The translations under genes and the position numbers were made by a program. From Tenericutes bacterium HGW-Tenericutes-2 (GTDB lineage: Bacteria > Bacillota_I > Bacilli_A > Acholeplasmatales > Acholeplasmataceae), in assembly GCA_002839095.1 (NCBI GenBank), contig PGXL01000004.1, forward strand, positions 1 through 64,000: a DNA stretch of 64,000 nucleotides. The letters run 5' to 3'. This document shows, in pieces, positions 1 through 7,942 of this stretch. The notes below the pieces were generated by a model. It made no database searches and was not told the DNA's origin. It worked only from the letters and a program-made list of their open reading frames with translations. Within the stretch, counting starts at the first letter, position 1, and the number at the start of each line of letters is the position of its first letter.

Positions 1-100
1 TGGCGAAGTGGTCACACCTGTTCCCATACCGAACACAGAAGTTAAGCACTTCAGCGCCGAAGATAGTTCCAAGGAGCGAAAATAGGACGTTGCCAGGCAG
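1..100 (+). rRNA. rrf: 5S ribosomal RNA, 3' portion (5' end outside window)
   Basis: The segment carries the conserved 5S core, including the CCGAACACAGAAGTTAAG stretch around 30-50, and closes with TTGCCAGGCAG near 90-100, which would form the 3' strand of helix I. The 5' strand lies before base 1, so only about 100 of roughly 110 bases are present. It presumably ends an rRNA operon that continues into the tRNA cluster 15 bases downstream. The exact 3' end is estimated. Confidence 0.93.
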
Positions 101-114
101 TATCTCTAAAGAAT

Positions 115-190
115 GGGAGTTTAGCTCAGTTGGGAGAGCATCTGCCTTACAAGCAGAGGGTCAGCGGTTCGAGCCCGTTAACTCCCACCA
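115..190 (+). tRNA. tRNA-Val (anticodon TAC)
   Basis: A 76-base cloverleaf: the GGGAGTT acceptor pairs with the 3' arm, the anticodon loop CTTACAA gives TAC, the T-loop is GTTCGAG, and CCA is encoded. First gene of a ten-tRNA cluster behind the 5S gene. Confidence 0.97.
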
Positions 191-198
191 TTCTTAGT

Positions 199-275
<77 letters not shown>

Positions 276-283
276 TTTTTTGG

Positions 284-359
284 GACCCGTTAGCTCAGTC
301 GGTAGAGCACTTGACTTTTAATCAAGGTGTCGTAAGTTCGATTCTTACACGGGTCACCA
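284..359 (+). tRNA. tRNA-Lys (anticodon TTT)
   Basis: The acceptor GACCCGT pairs with ACGGGTC. The anticodon loop CTTTTAA gives TTT. The T-loop is GTTCGAT and CCA is encoded. Confidence 0.97.
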
Positions 360-373
360 CTTATCTAAAAACC

Positions 374-461
374 GCCTCGATGGTGAAATAGGTAGACACG
401 TGGGACTTAAAATCCCATGGATGATGAATCCGTGCCGGTTCAAGTCCGGCTCGAGGTACCA
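374..461 (+). tRNA. tRNA-Leu (anticodon TAA)
   Basis: An 88-base class II tRNA with a long variable arm. The acceptor GCCTCGA pairs with TCGAGGT through one G-T pair. The anticodon loop CTTAAAA gives TAA and CCA is encoded. Confidence 0.96.
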
Positions 462-470
462 AATTTTTAA

Positions 471-546
471 GGGGCCTTAGCTCAGCTGGGAGAGCGCCTG
501 CTTTGCACGCAGGAGGTCAGGGGTTCGATCCCCCTAGGCTCCACCA
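471..546 (+). tRNA. tRNA-Ala (anticodon TGC)
   Basis: The acceptor GGGGCCT pairs with AGGCTCC. The stem CCTGC/GCAGG flanks the anticodon TGC. CCA is encoded. Confidence 0.97.
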
Positions 547-617
547 ATTTATTATTCCAGTATATTTAATAGATGGTTTCAAACATGTAGTCGCTTTAAT
601 AAAATAAAGTTGCATCT

Positions 618-694
618 GGCGGCGTAGCTCAGTTGGTTAGAGCGTACGGTTCATACCCGTAAGGTCGAGGGTTCGACCCCCCCCGCCGCTACCA
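618..694 (+). tRNA. tRNA-Met, elongator (anticodon CAT)
   Basis: A 77-base tRNA with anticodon CAT and anticodon stem TACGG/CCGTA. It lacks the three consecutive G-C pairs of an initiator and closely resembles the Bacillus elongator tRNA-Met (acceptor GGCGGCG with GCCGCT at the 3' side). The 71 bases before it contain no recognisable gene. The split between the three CAT tRNAs is by resemblance to known sequences. Confidence 0.88.
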
Positions 695-698
695 GTTT

Positions 699-775
699 GG
701 ACCCGTAGCTCAGTTGGTTAGAGCTACCGGCTCATAACCGGTCGGCCGTAGGTTCGAGTCCTACCGGGTCCACCA
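699..775 (+). tRNA. tRNA-Ile2 (anticodon CAT, lysidine type) likely
   Basis: Anticodon CAT in a stem ACCGG/CCGGT, with acceptor GGACCCG. Body and acceptor resemble the Firmicutes tRNA-Ile2, whose C34 is converted to lysidine by TilS so that it reads AUA. It differs clearly from the elongator and initiator CAT tRNAs in this cluster. The amino acid identity is inferred from resemblance; a second elongator Met is the alternative. Confidence 0.8.
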
Positions 776-814
776 ACCAACTATACATTTGTACTCCAAA
801 TGTGCTATAATTAT

Positions 815-905
815 GGAGGAATACCCAAGCCTGGCTGAAGGGATCGGTCTTGAAAACCGACAGGGCGTAAAAGCCGCGGGGGTTCGAATCCCTCTTCCTC
901 CGCCA
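815..905 (+). tRNA. tRNA-Ser (anticodon TGA)
   Basis: A 91-base class II tRNA with a long variable arm and acceptor GGAGGAA/TTCCTCC. The loop CTTGAAA gives TGA. The discriminator is G and CCA is encoded. Confidence 0.96.
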
Positions 906-936
906 TAGTAGTCTAATAACTTAATGTTTTTCATAT

Positions 937-1013
<77 letters not shown>

Positions 1014-1016
1014 AAT

Positions 1017-1092
1017 GGTCCGGTGGTGTAGGGGTTAACATGCCTGCCTGTCACGCAGGAGATCGCGGGTTCAAATCCCGTCCGGACCGCCA
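1017..1092 (+). tRNA. tRNA-Asp (anticodon GTC)
   Basis: The acceptor GGTCCGG pairs with CCGGACC. The loop CTGTCAC gives GTC. The discriminator is G and CCA is encoded. Confidence 0.97.
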
Positions 1093-1098
1093 TTATTA

Positions 1099-1174
1099 GG
1101 CTCTGTAGCTCAGTCGGTAGAGCAAAGGACTGAAAATCCTTGTGTCGGCAGTTCAATTCTGCCCGGAGCCACCA
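1099..1174 (+). tRNA. tRNA-Phe (anticodon GAA)
   Basis: The acceptor GGCTCTG pairs with CGGAGCC. The loop CTGAAAA gives GAA. CCA is encoded. Last tRNA of the cluster. Confidence 0.97.
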
Positions 1175-1187
1175 TCACAAACTTAGT

Positions 1188-1210
1188 AAAGCCAATAAGC
1201 GGCTTTTTTT
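1188..1210 (+). terminator. terminator of the rRNA/tRNA cluster
   Basis: AAAGCC (1188-1193) pairs with GGCTTT (1201-1206) and runs into a T-rich tract. The stem is short, but its position just after the last tRNA fits an intrinsic terminator. Confidence 0.7.
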
Positions 1211-1266
1211 ATTTAAAAAGCAGTAATTATTCATGATAATCTCTATTATAAATTGAGGTGATTATG

Positions 1267-1944
1267 ATGCTAAAAATAAAATCAATGTACTATTTCGATG
1301 GTTTTAATAAATTTAATACTTTTTCTGAGTTTTTAGACAAACTCTCATGGAAAATAGAAAGACAGTTATTAAAAGATAGAGTTGCTATTTACCAATCCTT
1401 GCCAATATATCAAGAATTGAAAAAAGAGTTTAATAGTAAAATGATAACAATTTGGCCGTTAAAAGAAGAAGAAGTTATAACTTGGTTTGATACGTTATTC
1501 TTAATGAGAAGATTGTTTTTTGAATTATTTAAAAGTGGAATAAAATCAGAAAATATACATATAATCATGGAGTATCCTCTTATATTTGGTAATCATATGA
1601 GGACAGATTATTTACTTGTATATGAGAGATGTATTATTGTCTTAGAATTTGGAATGTTCAATCAAGACGAAAGACGAAGTGAAGAAAGATATACCAAGAA
1701 GTTACAAGAATCAATAAGCCATAGACAGATAATTGCAAATATGGTTGATAAAAGTGTCGATGTTACTAATTATGTTATGATATATAGACCAGAGTTTGAC
1801 AGAGTCCATAGCAATTTCAACCAAGAAAATATAGATTACAATAATTCTGAGATTACATTGCTATCAAAGTTTATACAATCAAAAATAAAAAATCAAGAAA
1901 ACCTTTTGGCATTGTATCAACTTGAAAAGCTTAATATTTATTAA
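1267..1944 (+). CDS. unrecognised protein, possible PD-(D/E)XK nuclease-like fold
   Basis: A 225-residue protein of unknown function, Lys- and Glu-rich, with no signal peptide or membrane segment. The start is the ATG at 1267, with GAGGTG at 1255-1260 as ribosome binding site; an ATG at 1264 is also possible. Residues 110-130 read as two beta strands with RTDYLL (Asp114) and IIVLEFG (Glu127), followed by a long charged helix (140-160, ERYTKKLQESISHRQ). This spacing recalls the D...ExK core of restriction-type nucleases, but the usual Lys after Glu is Gly129, so a catalytic Lys would have to come from elsewhere. It stands alone between the tRNA cluster and degV, in a spot where accessory genes often land. 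The function is not established. Confidence 0.55.
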   Translation: MLKIKSMYYFDGFNKFNTFSEFLDKLSWKIERQLLKDRVAIYQSLPIYQELKKEFNSKMITIWPLKEEEVITWFDTLFLMRRLFFELFKSGIKSENIHIIMEYPLIFGNHMRTDYLLVYERCIIVLEFGMFNQDERRSEERYTKKLQESISHRQIIANMVDKSVDVTNYVMIYRPEFDRVHSNFNQENIDYNNSEITLLSKFIQSKIKNQENLLALYQLEKLNIY

Positions 1945-1977
1945 TAAATATACATTTTAGTTGAATTTTATAAACAT

Positions 1978-1993
1978 TATGATATCATATAAT
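1978..1993 (+). promoter_or_regulatory. -10 region with overlapping palindrome upstream of degV
   Basis: A TATAAT box at 1988-1993 overlaps the perfect 12-base palindrome TATGATATCATA (1978-1989). No well-placed -35 is visible (TTGAAT at 1961-1966 is 21 bases away), so the promoter may depend on an activator or be weak. The palindrome could be chance in AT-rich DNA. Confidence 0.45.
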
Positions 1994-2003
1994 TAGTAAT
2001 AAT

Positions 2004-2018
2004 ATTTGAAGTTCAAAT
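2004..2018. promoter_or_regulatory. candidate FabT-type operator
   Basis: ATTTGAAGTTCAAAT is a near-perfect inverted repeat (TTTGA, three bases, TCAAA). The streptococcal FabT operator has the same TTTGA-N3-TCAAA core. It lies just downstream of the -10 box of the degV operon, where a bound repressor would block transcription. The second gene of that operon is a FabT-like MarR protein, so autoregulation is likely (inference). Confidence 0.55.
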
Positions 2019-2041
2019 AATTTGAAGGAGAAAGTAAAAAG

Positions 2042-2893
2042 ATGAGTGAGAAAATTGGATTAGTTGTGTGTGGAAATTCAGGCGTTGATTACATGAAGTT
2101 AGATTATCCTGTGAAAATGATTAGATCTACATTAAACCTTGGAGGGAAAGAATACGAAGATTATGTCGATATTCAAGCTAAAGAATTTTATGATATAATT
2201 AATGCGAATCCCGAAATAGATTTATCAACTTCACAAACCTCTACTGGAAAAATTGCAAGTGTTTATGAAGAGTTGAAAGATGAAGGCTATACTGATATAA
2301 TTGCAGTAGTTATTTCTTCAAAACTAAGTGGAACTTACCAAGGTGCTGTACTCGCTAAAGATATGGTACAAGGGATTAATGTATTTGTCATTGACTCGAG
2401 AAGCGTTTCTTACGGGGAAGCATATCTTGTATTAGAAGCTATTAAGATGATTAAAAATGGTAGTAAGGTTAGAGATATTATAGACAAATTAGAAAAGATT
2501 AGAGATCATATTTATATTTATGTACTAGTTGATACCCTTAAGTTTTTAGTAAAAAATGGTAGATTGTCTGCAGCAAGTGGATTTTTAGGAACACTTTTAA
2601 AAATCAAACCTTTATTACATGTTCAAAGAGATGGAACTTTAGTTCCATTTGAAAAAATTAGAACAACTAGTAAAGCACAAGCTAGACTTGTTGAAGTAAT
2701 TAAGCACGATATTGAAGGAAAAAATGTAGTTATGTTTATTGCTTTTACGAATAATGAGGATAAAGCTAAAGAGATTAAACAACAAATACTTGGATTTAGA
2801 CCTGATATTACAGTTGAGTTAGTACCTCTTACTCCTGTAGTAGGCGCACATGCAGGCCCTGGTACATTAGGTGTTGGATACATAGTATTATAA
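2042..2893 (+). CDS. DegV family fatty-acid-binding protein (FakB-like)
   Basis: A 283-residue cytoplasmic protein of normal DegV length. DegV/FakB proteins bind one fatty acid and present it to the FakA kinase for acyl-phosphate formation and phospholipid synthesis. Supporting motifs: the N-terminal domain with DLSTSQTSTG near residues 60-70, the SSKLSGTYQGA segment near 92-102, the DSRSVSYGEA segment near 118-127, and the C-terminal VVGAHAGPGTLGVGY motif typical of the family. AAGGAG at 2025-2030 precedes the ATG. The next gene is a FabT-like regulator 18 bases on, which makes a fatty-acid-sensing operon likely. No fakA lies in the window. Several DegV paralogues usually coexist, so lipid specificity cannot be told. 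Confidence 0.9.
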   Translation: MSEKIGLVVCGNSGVDYMKLDYPVKMIRSTLNLGGKEYEDYVDIQAKEFYDIINANPEIDLSTSQTSTGKIASVYEELKDEGYTDIIAVVISSKLSGTYQGAVLAKDMVQGINVFVIDSRSVSYGEAYLVLEAIKMIKNGSKVRDIIDKLEKIRDHIYIYVLVDTLKFLVKNGRLSAASGFLGTLLKIKPLLHVQRDGTLVPFEKIRTTSKAQARLVEVIKHDIEGKNVVMFIAFTNNEDKAKEIKQQILGFRPDITVELVPLTPVVGAHAGPGTLGVGYIVL

Positions 2894-2911
2894 AAAAAGG
2901 TGGTATGTAGA

Positions 2912-3349
2912 GTGATTTCTCCTAAAGAAGTAATTAATGAGTTGTTGGTTGATGTGTTTAATCATATCTTAAGTATCGAAGCAGATGTCCTAAAACAAAG
3001 AGGAGTAAAAATCTCGATGACAGAGGTTCATGTGCTGGAAGCAATAAAAAATTCACAAATTCCAACAATGGGCAGCGTAGCGCAAAAGCTAAGAGTGACT
3101 TTAGGAACATTAACAACATCTATTAATGTTTTGGTAAGAAAAAACTATGTTGTTAGATATAGAGATGAGTCAGATCGTAGAAAAGTATATCTAAAACTGT
3201 CCGATTCTGCACTAGATGTTTTGAAGGTACATGATGAATTTCATAACGAGATGGTTTCATCACTTTTCAAAGATTTGGAATTAGAAAAAGACGAAGTACT
3301 TATGAAATCTTTGGAGAATATAAGCCAATATTTTAAAGAACACTATTAA
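2912..3349 (+). CDS. MarR family regulator, FabT-like
   Basis: A 145-residue winged-helix repressor. The GTG at 2912 is preferred because AAGGTGG (2898-2904) sits seven bases upstream; a GTG at 2900 in the same frame overlaps that site. The core follows the FabT pattern: TEVHVLEAI, then the recognition helix VTLGTLTTSINVLVRKNYV, then the wing DESDRRKVYLKL with the conserved Asp-Arg-Arg. FabT represses fatty acid synthesis genes when bound to acyl-ACP. Here it is co-transcribed with a fatty-acid-binding DegV protein, and a FabT-like palindrome lies in the operon promoter at 2004-2018. No fab genes are in the window. Another MarR subgroup remains possible. Confidence 0.85.
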   Translation: MISPKEVINELLVDVFNHILSIEADVLKQRGVKISMTEVHVLEAIKNSQIPTMGSVAQKLRVTLGTLTTSINVLVRKNYVVRYRDESDRRKVYLKLSDSALDVLKVHDEFHNEMVSSLFKDLELEKDEVLMKSLENISQYFKEHY

Positions 3350-3367
3350 AAGTTAAAAAACTAAAGT

Positions 3368-3393
3368 AAAGCATCCTTTAGGATGCTTTTTTC
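3368..3393 (+). terminator. terminator after the degV-marR operon
   Basis: AAGCATCC, TTTA loop, GGATGCTT and a run of T: a clean intrinsic terminator about 20 bases after the marR stop. Confidence 0.92.
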
Positions 3394-3474
3394 TATGAAA
3401 TTTTTAAGAAAAAATGGCTCAAAATTGAAAGTTTTATAGTATAATATTTATAGGTTTTATAAGGAGGTTCTCGT

Positions 3475-4413
3475 ATGGAAAAGTATGTTTATGGCGTTGA
3501 TATTGGCGGGACAAATATTAAATTTGGCCTATTTTCTATTCCTAAAATGGAATTGATTCAAAAACATGAGAACAGTACTCCTTTAACCAATCATGAGACA
3601 AGTGTATTTACCCTTGTTGCTGAAACTATCAACAAAATAAACAAAGAAAATAATATTGAGATATCTCAAGTTGAAGGGGTTGGTATTGCTGTACCTTGTC
3701 CGGTTAAAAACGGATATGTTGAAAAATGTCCCAATTTAAAATGGGAAAAGTTGGATATACATTCATCTCTAAGTAACTATCTTCCTAGCGGTATAAAAAT
3801 TGCTGTATCTAATGATGCAAATATAGCTGCCTATGGAGAAAATCAAAGTTTAGAAATTCCTCACAAAAATGCTATTTTTTACACACTTGGAACTGGTGTC
3901 GGTGGAGGGATTATTATTGATGGAGAAATACTAGAAGGCAGAACCGGAGCTGGTGGAGAGATTGGGCACATGCATGTTTTTGAGGGAACTGAACCATGTA
4001 GTTGTGGTCTATCTGGATGCCTTGAACAAGTTTGTGGCACTTCCGCAATTCTAAAGAAAGCTCGTGAATTGTCTTTAATATATCCAACACAACTTAATCT
4101 AGAAAAACTAACAGTAAAAGATGTTTTTGATTATGCAAAATCAGGAGATACAGTGGCAATGAAAGTTGTTAATCGTATCGGTGAATATATGGCTATAAGT
4201 GCTAGCATACTATCTGTAAGTTTAGATCCGGATATATTTATCATTGGCGGAGGAATTTCGAAAGCTGGTGATATCTTGATAGATACAATAAAAAAACATT
4301 ACATTAATCACGCAAGATTTGGAACAGGGGACATACCATTTGTACTTGCAAAAACTGGAAATGATGCAGGAATAATAGGAGCAGCGTACTACGTGGCTAA
4401 AAAAAACACATAA
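3475..4413 (+). CDS. ROK family sugar kinase (glucokinase-like)
   Basis: A 312-residue cytoplasmic kinase, normal for the ROK family. The N-terminal phosphate-binding motif DIGGTNIKFG lies at residues 9-18. VSNDANIAAYGE contains the catalytic Asp, GTGVGGGIIIDGE follows, and the zinc site is formed by GEIGHMH and CSCGLSGCLE (CxCGxxGCxE), the ROK signature. ROK kinases phosphorylate glucose or related hexoses with ATP, but sugar specificity cannot be read from the sequence. AAGGAGG precedes the ATG, and a TATAAT lies at 3440-3445 without a clear -35. The next gene starts 14 bases after the stop and encodes an enzyme I-like protein, so this may be a sugar-metabolism operon. Confidence 0.92.
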   Translation: MEKYVYGVDIGGTNIKFGLFSIPKMELIQKHENSTPLTNHETSVFTLVAETINKINKENNIEISQVEGVGIAVPCPVKNGYVEKCPNLKWEKLDIHSSLSNYLPSGIKIAVSNDANIAAYGENQSLEIPHKNAIFYTLGTGVGGGIIIDGEILEGRTGAGGEIGHMHVFEGTEPCSCGLSGCLEQVCGTSAILKKARELSLIYPTQLNLEKLTVKDVFDYAKSGDTVAMKVVNRIGEYMAISASILSVSLDPDIFIIGGGISKAGDILIDTIKKHYINHARFGTGDIPFVLAKTGNDAGIIGAAYYVAKKNT

Positions 4414-4427
4414 GGAAAAATTCGAGG

Positions 4428-6101
4428 ATGGCTGAAATAATATACGCGGATAAGGAAAAATGCATATTTTTAACATGGGGCAATGCCCAAGGAAAACAGG
4501 TTGTTTATAAGGAAGCAATTGGAAGAGTAGAATCAGATGAATCAACTTTTATTGAATTCATCGAAAAACTTCAGGTTGCAGTTGATGATGAGATGCATAT
4601 TGCAAAACCAATTATTGCAAGTCAAGATGTGTTAAAAAGCATTGATGGTGTATTAATGGATGCTGTAAACATTATTCATAAAGAAGCTTTTTTAAGTTAT
4701 TATAAAACGCTTGTTTTTATGAAAAAATACGATATCAGAAAAGCATTCCAAGAAGCATTTAATGCAAATAAGCATTTTGTGATGAACGAAAAATATCGTT
4801 GGACTTCTCCTAAAGAAGTTGAAGAAATTTTGGAATATACAAAAAAGAGAGTAACCAGCTTAATTAATAAAGTGCTCATTAAAGATTTAATAAAGGATAT
4901 AAAAGAGGATTTTATTTTTATTACTGAGAATTTTCAGACAGAAATATTTGATAATGTTTCTAAACATTTAAAGGGTGTTATTTGCACAAAAAGACATACA
5001 ATAGGAGAGCCTAGTGCATATTCAATAGATTTTGGTATTCCTCTAATTGTCTGCACTAACGCAATTAATACTAGTAGTTATTTATTGATTGATGGCGATA
5101 AAAGGGAGCTTATAATTGATCCCACAGATGAACGCAAAGCTGCTCATTTAAAATTAATTAATGACCGAGCAGATGTTAAGCAAGGTGATTTAACATTTAA
5201 GAATCCACAATTCAGAATTTTTGCCTCAACAGTTGATACTCTATCAATAGAATCGATAGCTGAATCTAATAATTATTATGGATTGTGTTCCTTTAGAACA
5301 GAATATCTCTATACTGCTAGAGGGATTACACCAAGTTTGGAAGAGCAAACCGAAAAATATGTGAATATTATTCAAAAAATGGGTAACAAAGAAGTATATT
5401 TTGAAATTCCTCGTTTTGATCATATTGTTAAACTTGATATTATGAAGAATGAAGTTACCGATTTAGATGGAATGGATAAGTGTGCAAAGATTTTTGAAGT
5501 ATTTTTAGATGCTGTGGCAGCAGCATCAGCAATTACAGATAAGAAGCTAAGTATCATCGTACCATCAATATTGTTAAAGGATGAAGTGCGAGAGTGGATA
5601 ATGCATGTTGAGTATCACTTTGCAAAAAGGAAAGCTCAAAGACCGTTTATTGGTGGAGTTTTTGAAACAGAAACTCCAGTAGTGTATGCAACTGATTTCA
5701 AGAAATTTGATTTTGTTATTGTTAGCTTAGATGATTTTTACGATGAAGCAGACGATGATTTTAATAAGCTTAGAGGTAATGCGCATATTGAAATGCTTAA
5801 TGCGGTCACCATAGATGATCTAAGAAGAATGCATAGAATTTTATCGCGCTTAAGGAAGGCTCAACGACATATATTGCGTGGAAACGTACTAACTCACCCA
5901 GGAATACTGCATAAATTCATAAAAAGAGGGTTTAAAGAGTTTGCAATTCCAGCTAATAAGATGTATTTGGTTCATGAAGTTTTTAAGAAACACCTAGATA
6001 ATATTGGTAAGTACGTAGGATATAGAGCATTGCAGAAAGCAAAGAAAGAACGTGAACTGTTGGAAGCTAAATCCGACGACGATGACGACAATAGTCTTTA
6101 A
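4428..6101 (+). CDS. degenerate PTS enzyme I homologue lacking catalytic His and Cys
   Basis: A 557-residue protein with the layout of PTS enzyme I (PEP-protein phosphotransferase): N-terminal helical part (1-180), swivelling domain (about 183-235) and TIM barrel (about 255-530). The C-terminal half aligns by eye: LCSFRTEYLYTARGITPS near 287-303 matches the enzyme I GLYRTEFLF segment, and GGVFETETP (409-417) and SLDDF (433-437) match the PEP/Mg-binding strands. In the swivelling domain the phosphorylated His of the GGRTSH motif is replaced by Ala197 (GEPSAY). The active-site Cys of the TGMCGE motif becomes Arg484 (LRGN), and the barrel Arg after the third strand is also lost. It therefore probably cannot pass phosphate from PEP to HPr and may be regulatory. 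Acidic C-terminal tail. Cotranscribed with the ROK kinase. A PEP-utilising relative of unknown activity is the alternative. Confidence 0.72.
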   Translation: MAEIIYADKEKCIFLTWGNAQGKQVVYKEAIGRVESDESTFIEFIEKLQVAVDDEMHIAKPIIASQDVLKSIDGVLMDAVNIIHKEAFLSYYKTLVFMKKYDIRKAFQEAFNANKHFVMNEKYRWTSPKEVEEILEYTKKRVTSLINKVLIKDLIKDIKEDFIFITENFQTEIFDNVSKHLKGVICTKRHTIGEPSAYSIDFGIPLIVCTNAINTSSYLLIDGDKRELIIDPTDERKAAHLKLINDRADVKQGDLTFKNPQFRIFASTVDTLSIESIAESNNYYGLCSFRTEYLYTARGITPSLEEQTEKYVNIIQKMGNKEVYFEIPRFDHIVKLDIMKNEVTDLDGMDKCAKIFEVFLDAVAAASAITDKKLSIIVPSILLKDEVREWIMHVEYHFAKRKAQRPFIGGVFETETPVVYATDFKKFDFVIVSLDDFYDEADDDFNKLRGNAHIEMLNAVTIDDLRRMHRILSRLRKAQRHILRGNVLTHPGILHKFIKRGFKEFAIPANKMYLVHEVFKKHLDNIGKYVGYRALQKAKKERELLEAKSDDDDDNSL

Positions 6102-6166
6102 TAGGGATTATTGTCCAATATAATGAATAAAAAATGTAACTCGGATGAGAAAATGTGACAAAAGTG

Positions 6167-6195
6167 TTGCTTTTCTCATCCTTTTCTTATATAAT
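6167..6195 (+). promoter_or_regulatory. promoter of the S10-spc-alpha operon
   Basis: TTGCTT (6167-6172), a 17-base spacer and a perfect TATAAT (6190-6195). It is the only strong promoter seen in front of the ribosomal protein cluster. Confidence 0.85.
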
Positions 6196-6326
6196 TATAA
6201 CGCTCGTGTGAAAACGAGCAGGCTGTGAAATGGAAGGTTGCTGACACACGGATAGCCGTTGTCTACGTGTTAGGTTTTTCTATGGAGCAAGTCTATACAG
6301 GATTATAGGCGAAAGGAGCTAGTAAA
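6196..6326 (+). promoter_or_regulatory. structured 5' leader of the S10 operon
   Basis: About 120 transcribed bases before rpsJ hold nested hairpins. GCTCGT (6202-6207) pairs with ACGAGC (6214-6219). CTGACACACG (6241-6250) pairs with CGTGTTAG (6266-6273) around an inner CGG-ATAG-CCG hairpin, and this is followed by GTTTTTC, which looks like an attenuator. In gammaproteobacteria the S10 leader is controlled by L4; whether a similar autogenous control works here is only an inference. Confidence 0.5.
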
Positions 6327-6635
6327 ATGGCAAAAGATGTTATTAAAATTCGTTTGAAGGCATATGATCACAGATTAATCGATCAAGCTGCAAAAAAGAT
6401 TGTTGACAGTGCTTTAAGAACAGGAGCAACTGTTCAAGGACCAATTCCTCTTCCAACTGAAAAGGAAATCTTCACAATCTTACGTTCCCCACACGTTAAC
6501 AAAGATTCACGTGAACAGTTTGAACGTAGAACGCACAAGAGATTAATTCAAATTATTGATCCAAACCCAAAAACAATTAGTGCATTAATGGATATTGATC
6601 TACCATCCGGTATTGATATCGTACTTAAGAAATAG
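6327..6635 (+). CDS. rpsJ: 30S ribosomal protein S10 (NusE)
   Basis: 102 residues, full length, starting [20 protein letters not shown]10 binds 16S rRNA in the 30S head and, as NusE, joins antitermination complexes. AAGGAG eight bases before the ATG. First gene of the S10 operon in the standard bacterial order, behind the promoter at 6167-6195. Confidence 0.98.
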   Translation: MAKDVIKIRLKAYDHRLIDQAAKKIVDSALRTGATVQGPIPLPTEKEIFTILRSPHVNKDSREQFERRTHKRLIQIIDPNPKTISALMDIDLPSGIDIVLKK

Positions 6636-6659
6636 TAAAAATAAGAAAGAGGTAAAATT

Positions 6660-7301
6660 ATGGCCAAAGGAATCTTAGGTAGAAAGCTTGGTATGACGCA
6701 AATTTTCGATGAAAATGGCGTACTCATTCCAGTGACTGTCGTAGACGTGGCTGACAATGTAGTGCTACAACAAAAAACTGTTGAAACAGATGGTTATGTA
6801 GCTACACAAGTTGGTTTCGAAACAAAACGCGACAAATTAAGTAACAAGCCTGAACAAGGGCACGTGAAAAAAGCTAATACAGCACCTAAGCGCTTCATTA
6901 AAGAAATCCGCTTTAAAGAAGAGCTTAAAAATGAATTAGTGGATTTAGCGGTCGGTGACCTTGTAAAGACAGATTTATTCGCAGTAGGCGAAGAAGTAGA
7001 CGTAACAGGAACTTCAAAGGGTAAAGGTTTCGAAGGAACAATTAAGAGACATAACCAATCAAGAGGACCAATGTCACACGGTTCTAGATACCATCGTGGT
7101 GTAGGTTCTATGGGACCTATCAAGGGTAAGCTTAAGGGCAAAAACCTACCAGGTCAAATGGGAGCAGAACAAGTAACTATTCAAAACTTGAAAGTTGCTG
7201 GTGTGGATGTAGAAAATCAATTACTATTAATTAGCGGAAGCGTACCAGGACCTAACAAGGGACTAGTTATCGTAAGATCTGCAATTAAAAGTGCTAAGTA
7301 A
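6660..7301 (+). CDS. rplC: 50S ribosomal protein L3
   Basis: 213 residues with the L3 start [16 protein letters not shown] and the [18 protein letters not shown] loop that reaches towards the peptidyl transferase centre. Second gene of the S10 operon, with AAGAGGT as ribosome binding site. Confidence 0.98.
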   Translation: MAKGILGRKLGMTQIFDENGVLIPVTVVDVADNVVLQQKTVETDGYVATQVGFETKRDKLSNKPEQGHVKKANTAPKRFIKEIRFKEELKNELVDLAVGDLVKTDLFAVGEEVDVTGTSKGKGFEGTIKRHNQSRGPMSHGSRYHRGVGSMGPIKGKLKGKNLPGQMGAEQVTIQNLKVAGVDVENQLLLISGSVPGPNKGLVIVRSAIKSAK

Positions 7302-7312
7302 GGAGGGTTAAT

Positions 7313-7942
7313 ATGCCAAAAGTAAACTTATTAAATCAAACAGGTAAAAAAGTTGCTGACTTAACCTTATCCGATTATGTATTCGGTATTGAACCACATC
7401 AACAAGCTTTATATGATGTAGTAAATGCTCAAAGAGCAGCAATGAGACAAGGTACTCACGATGTTAAAAACCGTGGTGAAGTATCAGGTGGTGGAAGAAA
7501 GCCATGGCGTCAAAAGGGTACAGGTCGTGCTCGCCAAGGGTCAACTCGTTCTCCACAATGGCGCAAGGGCGGAGTCGTCTTTGGACCAACTCCAAGAAGC
7601 TATGCCATTAAAATGAATCAAAAGGTTCGTCAATTAGCTTTAAGATCAGCATTATCATATCATGCATCTAAGGATCAATTAAAGGTAGTTGAATCCATCA
7701 GTATTGAAGCTCCAAAAACTAAGTTATTCGAACAATTCCTTGCAGGTCTTGGAATCGTAGGAAAAACATTAGTTGTAGCTAAAGAGTTTGGCGAAAATGA
7801 AATGCTAGCAGCTAGAAACATCCCAACAATTGCATTCTCAAATGTAAGCCATGTTAGTGTCTATGATATCTTAAACTGTAAGAATCTTATCATGACTAAA
7901 GATGCTGTTGAAGCACTAGAGGAGGTATTGGGCAATGACTAA
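7313..7942 (+). CDS. rplD: 50S ribosomal protein L4
   Basis: 209 residues. The segment GGGRKPWRQKGTGRARQG marks the L4 loop that lines the exit tunnel. L4 binds 23S rRNA early in assembly and is a known autogenous regulator of the S10 operon in other bacteria. It overlaps rplW by eight bases. Confidence 0.98.
   Translation: MPKVNLLNQTGKKVADLTLSDYVFGIEPHQQALYDVVNAQRAAMRQGTHDVKNRGEVSGGGRKPWRQKGTGRARQGSTRSPQWRKGGVVFGPTPRSYAIKMNQKVRQLALRSALSYHASKDQLKVVESISIEAPKTKLFEQFLAGLGIVGKTLVVAKEFGENEMLAARNIPTIAFSNVSHVSVYDILNCKNLIMTKDAVEALEEVLGND

Noticed and set aside
806-811. TATAAT just before tRNA-Ser as a promoter
   Set aside because: It ends four bases before the mature 5' end, so transcription would start inside the tRNA, and no -35 is placed correctly.
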